DNA of 64,000 nucleotides from Streptomyces venezuelae (GTDB lineage Bacteria; Actinomycetota; Actinomycetes; Streptomycetales; Streptomycetaceae), in contig NZ_CP029192.1 in the NCBI RefSeq assembly GCF_008642315.1, positions 1,364,001-1,428,000 on the forward strand. Direction: 5' to 3'. Each line of letters opens with the position of its first letter. Positions within the stretch are counted from its first letter, which is position 1. Both the position numbers and the translations under genes were made by a program. Under the pieces are notes generated by a model. That model saw only the letters and a list, made by a program, of their open reading frames with translations, did no database searches and was not told the DNA's origin. Shown one piece after another: positions 8,386-17,331 of this stretch.

Positions 8386-9615
8386 ATGACCAAGGCTCTC
8401 GAAGGCATTCGCGTCCTCGACATGACGCATGTCCAGTCCGGCCCCTCCGCCACCCAGCTCCTCGCCTGGCTCGGCGCGGACGTGGTGAAGCTTGAGGCCC
8501 CTTCCGGGGACATCACACGCAAACAGCTGCGTGACCTGCCCGACGTCGACTCGCTGTACTTCACGATGCTCAACTGCAACAAGAGGAGCATCACCCTCAA
8601 CACCAAGACCGAGCGGGGCAAGGAGCTCCTCACGGAGCTGATACGCCGGTCCGACGTGATGGTGGAGAACTTCGGCCCCGGTGCGGTGGATCGCATGGGC
8701 TTCACCTGGGACCGCATCCAGGAGATCAACCCGCGCATCGTGTACGCCTCGATCAAAGGCTTCGGAGAGGGCCCGTACACCAACTTCAAGGCCTACGAAG
8801 TGGTCGCCCAGGCCATGGGCGGCTCCATGTCGACCACGGGCTTCGAGGACGGCCCACCGCTCGCCACGGGCGCCCAGATCGGCGACTCCGGAACCGGCAT
8901 CCACGCCGTCGCGGCGATTCTCGCCGCCCTCTTCCAGAGGGAGAACACCGGCCGCGGTCAGCGCGTGAACGTGGCGATGCAGCACGCCGTGCTGAACCTG
9001 TGCCGGGTCAAGCTGCGCGATCAGCAGCGGCTCGCGCACGGGCCGCTCGCGGAGTACCCGAACAAGGACTTCGGGGACGAGGTCCCGCGCTCCGGGAACG
9101 CCTCCGGCGGCGGGCAGCCCGGGTGGGCCGTCAAGTGTGCCCCCGGCGGTCCGAACGACTACGTGTACGTCATCGTGCAGCCCGTGGGCTGGCCGCCGCT
9201 CACCGAGCTCATCGGCCGGCCGGAGCTGGCGCAGGACCCCGACTGGGCCACTCCGGAAGCACGCCTTCCCAAGCTCGGCAAGATGTTCCAGCTCATCGAG
9301 GAGTGGTCCTCGACGCTGCCCAAGTGGGACGTACTGGAGCGGCTGAACGCGCACAACATTCCCTGCGGTCCGATCCTCTCCACGAGGGAGATCATCGAGG
9401 ACGCCTCACTGACCGCCAACGAGATGGTCGTCGAGGTCCCGCACCCCGAACGCGGCACCTTCACCACGGTCGGCTCTCCCCTGAAGCTCTCCGACTCCCC
9501 CGTCGAGGTGCGCAGCTCGCCCCTGCTCGGCGAACACAACGCAGAGGTCTACGTCGGCGAGCTCGGTCTCGGCGACGAGGAGCTACGTCTGCTCAAGTCG
9601 AACGGAGTGATCTGA
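8386..9615 (+). CDS. frc: Formyl-CoA:oxalate CoA-transferase
   Basis: A 409-residue class III CoA-transferase. Starting with [16 protein letters not shown], it follows the E. coli/Oxalobacter Frc sequence closely: [22 protein letters not shown], the catalytic Asp167 in [20 protein letters not shown] and LRDQQRL. The glycine loop reads [11 protein letters not shown] where classical Frc has four glycines (Ser240 replaces the first). It is about 19 residues shorter than the E. coli enzyme because an internal loop before the glycine loop is missing. It transfers CoA from formyl-CoA (or possibly succinyl-CoA) to oxalate. Start 8386 lies 15 bases after the preceding stop. It is the best-supported evidence for oxalate degradation in the window. 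Confidence 0.93.
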   Translation: MTKALEGIRVLDMTHVQSGPSATQLLAWLGADVVKLEAPSGDITRKQLRDLPDVDSLYFTMLNCNKRSITLNTKTERGKELLTELIRRSDVMVENFGPGAVDRMGFTWDRIQEINPRIVYASIKGFGEGPYTNFKAYEVVAQAMGGSMSTTGFEDGPPLATGAQIGDSGTGIHAVAAILAALFQRENTGRGQRVNVAMQHAVLNLCRVKLRDQQRLAHGPLAEYPNKDFGDEVPRSGNASGGGQPGWAVKCAPGGPNDYVYVIVQPVGWPPLTELIGRPELAQDPDWATPEARLPKLGKMFQLIEEWSSTLPKWDVLERLNAHNIPCGPILSTREIIEDASLTANEMVVEVPHPERGTFTTVGSPLKLSDSPVEVRSSPLLGEHNAEVYVGELGLGDEELRLLKSNGVI

Positions 9616-9618
9616 GTG

Positions 9619-11772
9619 ATGGCCGAGGACCGCCTGCTGAAGGTGCGCTCGCTCCTCGACGAGGTGCGCGCCGAAGGGCGTACGTCGCTGACCGCCCCCG
9701 AGGGCAAAGTGATCGCGGACGCCTACGGGATCGCCGTGCCGGGCGAGGAACTGGCGGCCGACGTCGAACGGGCCGTGGCGTGTGCCGCCCGCTTCGACGG
9801 CCCCGTCGTCATGAAGATCGTCTCCCCCGACATCTCGCACAAGACCGACGCGGGCGGCGTGAAGGTCGGCGTGGAGGGCGCCGCCGACGTGCGGGCCGCC
9901 TTCCGTCAGATCGTCGGGAACGCCCGTGCGTACGCCCTTCAGGCCCGCATCGACGGTGTTCTGGTGCAGGAGCTGCTGCCAGGCGATCCAGCGTCCCAGG
10001 AGGTCATCGTGGGTGCGGTGACCGACCCGACGTTCGGGAAGGTCGTCGCCTTCGGGCTCGGCGGCGTGCTCGTGGAGGTACTCAAGGACGTCACCTTCCG
10101 TCTGGCGCCCGTCGACGCCGACGAAGCGGCCTCCATGCTCGACTCGATCCGCGCGGCGGACGTACTGCGCGGAGTGCGCGGCGCGCCACCGGTGGACCGG
10201 CGGGCCGTCGCGGAACAGATCAGCCGAGTGTCCCAGCTGGTCACCGACTTCCCGGAGATCGCCGAGGTCGACCTCAACCCGGTCATCGCCACACCGCACG
10301 GCGCGGTCGCGGCGGACATCCGGATCATCCTCTCCGAAGGGGCCCCAAAAGCACGGCGCACCTACACGCGCGCGGAGATGCTCACCTCCATGCACAGGCT
10401 CATGCGGCCGCGCTCCGTCGCGGTCATCGGTGCCTCCAACGAGCCGGGCAAGATCGGTAATTCGGTGATGCGCAACCTCATCGACGGCGGCTTCTCCGGA
10501 GAGATCCACCCGGTGAACCCCAGAGCCGATGACATCTTGGGCCGCAAGGCGTACAAGAGTGTCACCGACGTTCCCGGCGAGGTGGATGTGGCGGTCTTCG
10601 CGATCCCCGCCAAGTTCGTCGCGTCGGCACTGGAGGAGGTCGGCCGCAAGGGCGTGCCCAACGCGGTGCTGATCCCCTCCGGCTTCGCCGAGACAGGTGA
10701 GCACGCACTTCAGGACGAGATCGTGGCCATGGGCGAGAGGCACGGTGTACGGCTTCTCGGCCCCAACATCTACGGCTACTACTCGACGTGGCAGGACCTG
10801 TGCGCGACGTTCTGCACGCCGTACGACGTGAAGGGCCCGGTGGCCCTGACGAGTCAGTCGGGCGGCATCGGCATGGCGATCCTCGGCTTCGCGCGCTCCA
10901 CGAAGACTGGTGTTTCGGCGATCGTGGGGCTCGGCAACAAGTCCGACCTGGACGAGGACGACCTCCTGACGTGGTTCGGCGAGGACCCCCACACGGAGTG
11001 CATCGCCATGCACCTGGAGGACCTCAAGGACGGCCGCGCCTTCGTGGAGGCGGCGCGGGCGACCGTACCGAAGAAGCCGGTCGTGGTCCTCAAGGCCGGA
11101 CGAACGGCGGCGGGCGCGAAAGCCGCCGGGTCGCACACGGGCGCGCTGGCCGGCGATGACGCCGTGTACGACGACATCCTAAGGCAGGCGGGCGTCATCC
11201 GGGCACCTGGCCTGAACGAGATGCTCGAGTACGCGCGCGCGTTGCCGGTGCTGCCCACTCCGAAGGGCGACGACATCGTCATCATCACCGGGGCCGGCGG
11301 CTCGGGCGTGCTGCTGTCCGACGCGGTGACCGACAACGGCCTGCGGCTGATGGACATCCCCGACGACTTGGACGCGGCCTTCAAGGCGTTCATCCCGCCC
11401 TTCGGAGCCGCGGGGAACCCCGTGGACATCACGGGCGGCGAGCCGCCCTCCACGTACGAGGCGACGATCAGGCTCGGCCTGGAGGACCCGCGCATCCACG
11501 CCCTCGTGCTCGGCTACTGGCACACCATCGTGACCCCTCCCATGGTCTTCGCCGAACTCACGGCCCGCGCGGTCGCGGAGTTCCGCGCGCGCGGCGTCGA
11601 GAAGCCCGTGGTGGCGTCGCTGGCGGGCGATGTCGAGGTGGAGGAGGCCTGCCAGTACCTCTTCGAACGGGGCGTCGTGGCGTACCCCTACACGACCGAG
11701 AAGCCGGTCGCCGCGCTCGGCGCGAAGTACCGGTGGGCGCGTGCGGCCGGGTTGTTGGGGGGTGGCCGATGA
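9619..11772 (+). CDS. Acetate--CoA ligase (ADP-forming) family protein
   Basis: A 717-residue NDP-forming acyl-CoA synthetase with fused subunits in beta-alpha order. An ATP-grasp domain comes first (about residues 1-235, with VVMKIVSPDISHKTDAGGVK and VDLNPVIATP). Then come a CoA-binding Rossmann domain (from about 257, RPRSVAVIGASNEPGKIGN) and succinyl-CoA-ligase-like domains with the catalytic-histidine motif GSHTGALAGDD. The classical enzyme has alpha before beta. It follows frc directly (GTG at 9616 and ATG at 9619 both start in frame; ATG chosen). In this operon it could make or recover formyl-, oxalyl- or acetyl-CoA while conserving ATP. Substrate unknown. Confidence 0.85.
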   Translation: MAEDRLLKVRSLLDEVRAEGRTSLTAPEGKVIADAYGIAVPGEELAADVERAVACAARFDGPVVMKIVSPDISHKTDAGGVKVGVEGAADVRAAFRQIVGNARAYALQARIDGVLVQELLPGDPASQEVIVGAVTDPTFGKVVAFGLGGVLVEVLKDVTFRLAPVDADEAASMLDSIRAADVLRGVRGAPPVDRRAVAEQISRVSQLVTDFPEIAEVDLNPVIATPHGAVAADIRIILSEGAPKARRTYTRAEMLTSMHRLMRPRSVAVIGASNEPGKIGNSVMRNLIDGGFSGEIHPVNPRADDILGRKAYKSVTDVPGEVDVAVFAIPAKFVASALEEVGRKGVPNAVLIPSGFAETGEHALQDEIVAMGERHGVRLLGPNIYGYYSTWQDLCATFCTPYDVKGPVALTSQSGGIGMAILGFARSTKTGVSAIVGLGNKSDLDEDDLLTWFGEDPHTECIAMHLEDLKDGRAFVEAARATVPKKPVVVLKAGRTAAGAKAAGSHTGALAGDDAVYDDILRQAGVIRAPGLNEMLEYARALPVLPTPKGDDIVIITGAGGSGVLLSDAVTDNGLRLMDIPDDLDAAFKAFIPPFGAAGNPVDITGGEPPSTYEATIRLGLEDPRIHALVLGYWHTIVTPPMVFAELTARAVAEFRARGVEKPVVASLAGDVEVEEACQYLFERGVVAYPYTTEKPVAALGAKYRWARAAGLLGGGR

Positions 11773-11784
11773 GGTGAACGGTTC

Positions 11785-11817
11785 GGGGCCGGCCGACGGT
11801 GCGCGCCGGCCGGCCCC
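11785..11817. terminator. GC-rich hairpin between the CoA-ligase and transporter genes
   Basis: A perfect 10-bp inverted repeat (GGGGCCGGCC at 11785-11794 and its complement at 11808-11817) lies in the 123-base gap before the transporter. With no T-run it may be a partial terminator or an mRNA stabiliser that lets transporter expression differ from the enzymes. Confidence 0.45.
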
Positions 11818-11895
11818 GGGACCCGTGCGCACACGGAAGGGATGGGACAGGGGGCGCTGGCCAGGATCTTTCCGACGCAAGGGGTGCTGAGCGAG

Positions 11896-13284
11896 ATGAC
11901 GACAACGGACATACCAACTGCCGTCCCCTACCGGGAAGTGAGGGACGCCAACGGCCGGATGTACCGCGTCGGCGAGACCGACGTCGACATCATGGGCCGC
12001 AAGCGCAAGTGGATGGTCATCCTGCCGTGGGTGGGCATGATGGGCATCAGCTCGGCCGAGTACGCGTTCGCGTCCGCCGAGGACACCCTGCACACCGCGC
12101 ACCAGTGGAGCAGTCTGCACATCTTCTGGATGCTCGGCGTCTGGGTCTTCTTCCAGGCCGCGGTGGCCTTTCCCGCGGGCAAGCTGCGGGAGAGCGGGAA
12201 ACTCCCGGCACGCTGGGCGATGATGCTCGGCGCACTCGGCACACTTCTCGGTTATCTGTCGCTGGCTTTCGCACCGCACGTGGTCGTCGCCTACATCGGT
12301 TTCAGCATGTTCAGCGGCATGGGCGCGGGAATGGTCTACGCGACGTGCGTGAACATGGTCGGCAAGTGGTATCCGGAACGGAAGGGCGGAAAGACCGGCT
12401 TCGTCAACGGCGGGTTCGCCTACGGATCGGTTCCGTTCGTCTTTCTCTTCACGGGCTATATGGACATGTCGAACTTCCGCTGGGTGCTGGTCTCGGCGGG
12501 CGTTCTCCTCGCCGCGACGGTCGCTTGTGCGGGCTACTTCTTCCAGGACCCGCCGAAGAACTGGTGGCCCGCCGACGTGGATCCGCTGCACCCGCCGGAC
12601 GACCCGCGGGCCCGGCGCGCCCTGCGCATGAACCCGCCCGCGGTGCGGCAGTACACGCCCAGGGAGGCGTGGCAGACGGGCCGGGTGGCCCTGATGTGGT
12701 TCTGCCTGCTGTGCACGTCGGGCGTGAACATTTTCGGCATCGCGTTCCAGGTCGACATCGGGGAGGAAGCCGGATTCGCCGGGGGAATCGTCGCCACGGC
12801 GATGTCGCTGAAAGCCGTCGTCAATGGAACGGGCCGCGGTGTCATCGGCTGGCTCTCGGACCGCTACGGACGCAAACGCTGCCTGATCTTCGTCTGCATC
12901 GTCCTCAGTCTGGCGCAGTACGGCATCCTGTGGTCCGCGGAGATCAAGAACCTGCCGCTCTTCCTGATCTTCTCCAGCATCTCCGGATTCGGCGGCGGTG
13001 CCATCTTCCCGATGTTCGCGGCCATGACGGCGGACTACTTCGGCGAGAACAACAACGCGTCCAACTACGGCCTGGTCTACAGCTCCAAGCTCGTTTCCGG
13101 GCTCCTGGGCTCCGGCATGGGAGCCGTGGTGGTGAGCCATTGGGGTCACACCGGCGCCTTCACTCTGGCGGGCTCGATATCCCTGTTCGCCGGATTCATC
13201 GCTCTCTTCCTGTCGCAACCCGGCAGGCCGAAAGCCAAGAACATCAGCCCCAATCCGCAACCTCTCGGTGAGGAGATGGCCTGA
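11896..13284 (+). CDS. OFA (oxalate/formate antiporter) family MFS transporter, copy 1
   Basis: A 462-residue major facilitator with about 12 membrane segments. It has hallmarks of the OFA family: MVYATCVNMVGKWYPERKGGKTGFVNGGFAYG-type loop 4 residues, the WLSDRYGRKR loop, and FGENNNASNYGLVYSSK near the C-terminus. A soluble N-terminal 45 residues precedes the first segment, and a long central loop contains DPPKNWWPADVDPL. The predicted role is oxalate uptake or oxalate:formate exchange. ATG 11896 is chosen because similarity with copy 2 starts there; an in-frame ATG at 11842 is possible. It is followed after one base by copy 2, so the two are co-transcribed. Confidence 0.88.
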   Translation: MTTTDIPTAVPYREVRDANGRMYRVGETDVDIMGRKRKWMVILPWVGMMGISSAEYAFASAEDTLHTAHQWSSLHIFWMLGVWVFFQAAVAFPAGKLRESGKLPARWAMMLGALGTLLGYLSLAFAPHVVVAYIGFSMFSGMGAGMVYATCVNMVGKWYPERKGGKTGFVNGGFAYGSVPFVFLFTGYMDMSNFRWVLVSAGVLLAATVACAGYFFQDPPKNWWPADVDPLHPPDDPRARRALRMNPPAVRQYTPREAWQTGRVALMWFCLLCTSGVNIFGIAFQVDIGEEAGFAGGIVATAMSLKAVVNGTGRGVIGWLSDRYGRKRCLIFVCIVLSLAQYGILWSAEIKNLPLFLIFSSISGFGGGAIFPMFAAMTADYFGENNNASNYGLVYSSKLVSGLLGSGMGAVVVSHWGHTGAFTLAGSISLFAGFIALFLSQPGRPKAKNISPNPQPLGEEMA

Positions 13285-13285
13285 C

Positions 13286-14680
13286 ATGACGGCGGAGCCC
13301 ATCGCCGGATCGCACGCGTCGGACGACCGCGACGCGCCCTACGGAGAACAGCCCTACAGAGAGATCAAGGACGCGCGCGGGCGCGTCTACCGCATCGGCG
13401 AGAGCGACCGGGACATCCTTGGCCGGCCGCGCTGGACGATGGTGGCCCTGCCCTGGGCGGCCATGCTCGCCATCAGTGTCTTCGAGTACGCCTTCGGGGC
13501 GGCCGAGGACACCCTGTCCGCCGCGCACCACTGGACGTCGTCAAACACATTCTGGGTGCTCAGCGTCTGGATCTTCTTCCAGGCCGGGGTGTCCTTCCCG
13601 GCGGGCAAGCTGCGGGAGAAGGGCATCCTGACCAGCAGGGCCGCGATGCTGACGGGCTCCGTCCTGTCGCTGCTCGGCTTCGTCAGCCTCAGCCACGCCC
13701 CGAACGTGGCAACGGCGATGGCCGGCTTCGGTCTGCTCGGCGGTGTCGGTTCGGGACTGATCTACTCGACCTGCGTCAACATGGTCGGCAAGTGGTATCC
13801 GGAGCGACGCGGCGGCAAGACGGGCTTCGTGAACGGAGCGTTCGCCTACGGAGCGGTGCCTTTCATCTTCCTGTTCTCGTACGGCTTCGACACGTCCAAC
13901 TACCGCACGGTGCTGGACCTCGTCGGCTTCTACGTACTCGCCGTGACGCTGGTGGCAGGCCTGTTCTTCAAGGACCCGCCGAAGAACTGGTGGCCGGCCG
14001 AGGTGGACCCGCTGCGGCGCGGCGGCGATCCGCGCACTGCGGTGGCCCTGGCCAAGAACCCTCCCGCGGCACGGCAGTTCACCCCTGGAGAGGCACTGCG
14101 CACGGGAGTGATCCCCCTGATGTGGGTGTGCATGCTCTGCTGCGCCGGGGTGTCGATCTTCGGGATCTCGTTCCAGGTCCCCTTCGCGAAGGAGATGGGT
14201 TTCGGTCCGCTCATCGCGGCTTCGTCGATGGGTGTCATGTCGGTGATCAACGGCACGGGCCGGGGTGTGGTCGGCTGGCTCTCCGACCGTCTGGGCAGGC
14301 AGCGGACCCTGACCTACGTCTGTCTGGTGCTCGCGGTGGCACAGTTCGGCGTGCTGTGGGCCGGTGAGATCCGCGACCAGCCGCTGTTCCTCGTCTTCGC
14401 CTTCCTCTCCGGCTTCGCGGGGGGCGCGTTCTATCCCCTGTTCGCGGCCCTGGTGCCGGACTACTTCGGGGAGAACAACAACGCGTCCAACTACGGCATG
14501 GTGTACAGCGCGAAGCTCGTCTCCGGGCTGTTCGGCGGCGGCGTGGGCGCGATGGTCGTGGACTCCTGGGGGTACATCGGCGCGTACGTGACGGCCGGAG
14601 TGGTGTCGCTGATCGCGGCCGCCCTCTCCTTGCTGTTGCGCCAGCCGGAAGCGCCACGCGCGCGTGAAGTGCTGGTCTAG
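13286..14680 (+). CDS. OFA (oxalate/formate antiporter) family MFS transporter, copy 2
   Basis: A 464-residue OFA transporter clearly paralogous to its upstream neighbour. It shares the N-terminal pattern PYREIKDARGRVYRIGESD, the loop NMVGKWYPERRGGKTGFVNG, the loop FKDPPKNWWPAEVDPL and FGENNNASNYGMVYS. A local tandem duplication is the simplest origin. The ATG at 13286 is one base after the preceding TGA, and AGGAG at 13271-13275 lies inside the end of copy 1, indicating translational coupling. Divergence is greatest in the C-terminal tail and in the central loop, so the copies may differ in substrate (oxalate, formate, glyoxylate). A 22-bp hairpin follows immediately. Confidence 0.88.
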   Translation: MTAEPIAGSHASDDRDAPYGEQPYREIKDARGRVYRIGESDRDILGRPRWTMVALPWAAMLAISVFEYAFGAAEDTLSAAHHWTSSNTFWVLSVWIFFQAGVSFPAGKLREKGILTSRAAMLTGSVLSLLGFVSLSHAPNVATAMAGFGLLGGVGSGLIYSTCVNMVGKWYPERRGGKTGFVNGAFAYGAVPFIFLFSYGFDTSNYRTVLDLVGFYVLAVTLVAGLFFKDPPKNWWPAEVDPLRRGGDPRTAVALAKNPPAARQFTPGEALRTGVIPLMWVCMLCCAGVSIFGISFQVPFAKEMGFGPLIAASSMGVMSVINGTGRGVVGWLSDRLGRQRTLTYVCLVLAVAQFGVLWAGEIRDQPLFLVFAFLSGFAGGAFYPLFAALVPDYFGENNNASNYGMVYSAKLVSGLFGGGVGAMVVDSWGYIGAYVTAGVVSLIAAALSLLLRQPEAPRAREVLV

Positions 14681-14692
14681 CTGTCCCGGCAC

Positions 14693-14739
14693 CCATGGAT
14701 GGGGCCCTCCCGCCTGTGGCGGGAGGGCCCCATCCATGG
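14693..14739. terminator. Bidirectional terminator hairpin
   Basis: A perfect 22-bp inverted repeat (14693-14714 and 14718-14739, starting CCATGGATGGGG) has a 3-base loop between two convergent genes, the transporter on plus and the Tat isomerase on minus. No other feature fits the gap. Confidence 0.9.
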
Positions 14740-14747
14740 GCATGCGG

Positions 14748-15806
14748 TCAGTCGCCGCAGCGGCCGCGCAGGGAATGCAGGTGCTCGCTGGACTTGCGGG
14801 CGAAGGCGTAGGACTCGACCGGGTTGTCGTGCTCGGTCTGCCAGTGGTGGTAGCGCTTGCCCTGGTGGGTGCGGGACGTCACCTTCGACAGGAACTTCTT
14901 GTAGTCGATGTCGCCGTCTCCGACATCCGTCATGCGGTAGCCGTCACGCGTGGTCTCGTCACGGATGCCGTCCTTGACGTGGAACAGCGGATAACGATGG
15001 GGCTGCTTCAGCACGTAGTCGAGCGGGTGGAAGGGGGCCGGGGTGCCGTCGACGCGCTCCCCGAAGCGGAACTGGGCGCTGAACGCCCAGTAGATGTCCA
15101 TCTCCAGATACACGAAGTCGGGGTCGGTCTCCGCGAGGAGCACGTCGTAGAGCCGGACCTTCGGCTTGTCGGTGGCGAAGGAGAACTCCTCGGCGTGGTT
15201 GTGCTGGTAGAACTTCATGCCGCGCTTGCGGGCCGCTTCGCCGTACGTGTTGAAGTCCTCCGCCGCACGCTTCCAGGCGTCGACGGTGGTGCCGTAGCGG
15301 AAGGGGCCCGAGGCGGTGCCGATGTGCTTGAGGCCGAGGGCCTCGGCGTCGTCGAGGACCTTGGTGAGGTTCTGCGCGAACGTGTACGCGTTGGGGTTGT
15401 TGTCGTCGTAGTAGCCGACGTGGGACCCGATGGGGTTCAGGCCGTGATCGCGGGCCAACCTCTTGAGCTGGGCCAGGGTGATGGCGCCCGCGGCGCCCTG
15501 GGTGTATCCGGCGAATTCGATCTCGTCGTATCCGTACTTCTCCAACTCCGCGAAGACGGGCGCGAATCCGACAGAGGAAACCTTGTCACGCAGGCTGTAG
15601 AGCTGGATGCCGAGCCGGCCGGGCGGCAGGACGGGACGCCCGCGGCCCTTGCCCGCGGCCGCGGAGTCGGCGGGGGCCGCCGCGGCGGTGGGGGCGGCCG
15701 CCCCGACGAGCGCCGCGGCGGTGGCTCCCGCGGCCACACCGAGCATGCCGCGTCGGCTGAGTCTCTGCGCGAGTTCGGGGTCGGTGGTGGTCGGCTTGCG
15801 GCTCAT
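14748..15806 (-). CDS. Tat-exported sugar phosphate isomerase/epimerase-like protein
   Basis: A 352-residue secreted protein. The N-terminus has a twin-arginine signal (LSRRGMLGVAAGATAAALVG) ending in an alanine-rich cleavage region near residue 45. The mature part is an AP-endonuclease-2/xylose-isomerase TIM barrel starting LGIQLYSLRDKV. Likely metal-site elements are HNHAEEFSF, YLEMDIYWAF and LFHVKDG. The homologous fold is used by 3-keto-sugar enzymes and epimerases; the substrate is unknown. Export suggests an extracytoplasmic metabolite, which suits the trafficking-type ebo-like cluster directly upstream, 148 bases away on the same strand. ATG 15806 has a GAGGAGAA site. It may have its own promoter. 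Confidence 0.85.
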   Translation of the reverse strand: MSRKPTTTDPELAQRLSRRGMLGVAAGATAAALVGAAAPTAAAAPADSAAAGKGRGRPVLPPGRLGIQLYSLRDKVSSVGFAPVFAELEKYGYDEIEFAGYTQGAAGAITLAQLKRLARDHGLNPIGSHVGYYDDNNPNAYTFAQNLTKVLDDAEALGLKHIGTASGPFRYGTTVDAWKRAAEDFNTYGEAARKRGMKFYQHNHAEEFSFATDKPKVRLYDVLLAETDPDFVYLEMDIYWAFSAQFRFGERVDGTPAPFHPLDYVLKQPHRYPLFHVKDGIRDETTRDGYRMTDVGDGDIDYKKFLSKVTSRTHQGKRYHHWQTEHDNPVESYAFARKSSEHLHSLRGRCGD

Positions 15807-15954
15807 GCGGTTCTCCTCGGTGGCCTCAGGGGCGTGTCAGGGATGGGTTCGAAGAACGGATCAGGGATCGCTGAGGGTCGGGCCCTGATGGCAGGGTCCG
15901 AGCTGTCTGGTTCAGTGGAGATCAAGCAGATTCAGCGACGCGGGCCGGTGGACA

Positions 15955-17331
15955 TCACCGCAGACCCGCGAGGTCGAGCAGGAGCGATTTCACATCGGTG
16001 GCCGCGACGCGGCCGCTGACGGCGCGGGGGGTGGAGCACAGAATGAGCGGACTTTCGTCCTCGCTCGTGGGGAGGCGGCCATGGCTGCCGCGAATAGGTG
16101 ACGGGTCCAGGGGCACGACCGCCATGCGGTAGCGCATGCCGAGCTTCTTGCGGGCCACCGCGCCCGCGGCCTTGAGGCGGACGTACGGGTCCTTGGGGTC
16201 CATGAAGAGCTCGACGGGGTCGTAGCCGGGTTTGCGGTGGATCTCGACGAGCTGCGCGAAGTCGGGCGCGCGGGCGTCGTCGAGCCAGTAGTAGTACGTG
16301 AACCAGGCGTCCGGCTCCGCGACGGCGACGAGTTCACCGGAGCGCGGATGATCCAGGTGGTGGTCCTTCTTGCCCTCGTCGTCGAGGAGTTGCTCGATGC
16401 CGGGGACGCCTTCCAGGGCCGCCCGGGTGGCGTCGAGGTCTTCCGGACGGCGGACGTAGACGTGGGCGATCTGGTGGTCGGCGACGGCGAAGGCCCGGGA
16501 GGCCATCGGGTCGAGGTACTCCATGCCGTCCTGGGTGTGCACTTCGAGCAGACCCGCGCGGCGCAGCACCCGGTTGATGTCGACGGGGCGGTTCACCCGG
16601 GTGATGCCGTACTCGGACAGCGCGACGACGGTCCTGCCCTCCGCCTTCGCGTCGTCCAGGAGTGGCGCCATGGTCGCATCGAGCTCGGCTGCGGCGCGGA
16701 AGGAACGTGGATCGTCGGGGCCGAAGCGCTGCAGGTCGTAGTCGAGGTGAGGGAGGTAGCACAGGGCGAGGTCGGGGTGACGGGTGTCGATGATGTGCCG
16801 GGTGGCGTCCACGATCCAGTGGCTGGACACGATGTCGGCGCCGGGCCCCCAGAAGTGGAAGAGGGGGAACGTGCCGAGTTTGTCGGTGAGTTCGTCGTGG
16901 AGGGCCGGGGGCCGGGTGTAGCAGTCGGGTTCTTTGCGGCCGTCGGCGTAGTAGACGGGGCGGGGGGTGATGGTGAATTCGGTGTCGGCGCCCATGGCGT
17001 ACCACCAGCAGATGTTGGCGACGGTGTAGCCGGGGTGCGCGCGGCGGGCGGCGTCCCACAGTTTGTCGCCGGCCACGAGGCCGTTGTGCTGACGCCACAG
17101 GAGTACGTCGCCGAGCTCGCGGAAGTACCAGCCGTTCCCGACGATGCCGTGCTCGGCCGGGGTGGTGCCGGTGAGGAAGGTCGACTGGGCGGCGCAGGTG
17201 ACGGCGGGCAGCACGGTGCCGAGCGGTGCTCTGGACCCGGACTGGCCGAGCGCTTTGAGGCGCGGCATGTGGTCGAGGAGGCGCGGGGTGAGGCCGACGA
17301 CGTCAAGAACCAGCAAGGGGGTCGGGGTCAT
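15955..17331 (-). CDS. Type I phosphodiesterase / nucleotide pyrophosphatase family protein (EboF-like)
   Basis: A 458-residue alkaline phosphatase-superfamily protein. Visible are the N-terminal metal Asp in LLVLDVVGLTP, the probable nucleophile Thr in VLPAVTCAAQSTFLTG, AEHGIVGNGWYF, and LPHLDYDLQRFGPDD. The position that normally carries the Asp-His metal ligands of the phosphodiesterase (SDHG) reads SEYGI, so the second metal site differs. A later VADHQIAHVYV could provide ligands. Such proteins are the phosphodiesterase member of ebo clusters. The ATG at 17331 overlaps the TGA of the upstream eboE-like gene by 4 bases, so the two are co-translated. Activity is uncertain because of the altered motif. 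Confidence 0.82.
   Translation of the reverse strand: MTPTPLLVLDVVGLTPRLLDHMPRLKALGQSGSRAPLGTVLPAVTCAAQSTFLTGTTPAEHGIVGNGWYFRELGDVLLWRQHNGLVAGDKLWDAARRAHPGYTVANICWWYAMGADTEFTITPRPVYYADGRKEPDCYTRPPALHDELTDKLGTFPLFHFWGPGADIVSSHWIVDATRHIIDTRHPDLALCYLPHLDYDLQRFGPDDPRSFRAAAELDATMAPLLDDAKAEGRTVVALSEYGITRVNRPVDINRVLRRAGLLEVHTQDGMEYLDPMASRAFAVADHQIAHVYVRRPEDLDATRAALEGVPGIEQLLDDEGKKDHHLDHPRSGELVAVAEPDAWFTYYYWLDDARAPDFAQLVEIHRKPGYDPVELFMDPKDPYVRLKAAGAVARKKLGMRYRMAVVPLDPSPIRGSHGRLPTSEDESPLILCSTPRAVSGRVAATDVKSLLLDLAGLR

Noticed and set aside
10362..10661. Short minus-strand frames inside the CoA-ligase gene as small proteins
   Set aside because: They have no ribosome site and simply mirror the sense codons.
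11179..13302. Very long open reading frames antisense to the transporter and ligase genes
   Set aside because: Long antisense frames are a by-product of high GC third-position bias. The products are Arg/His/Gly-rich without family signatures, while the sense frames encode recognisable proteins.
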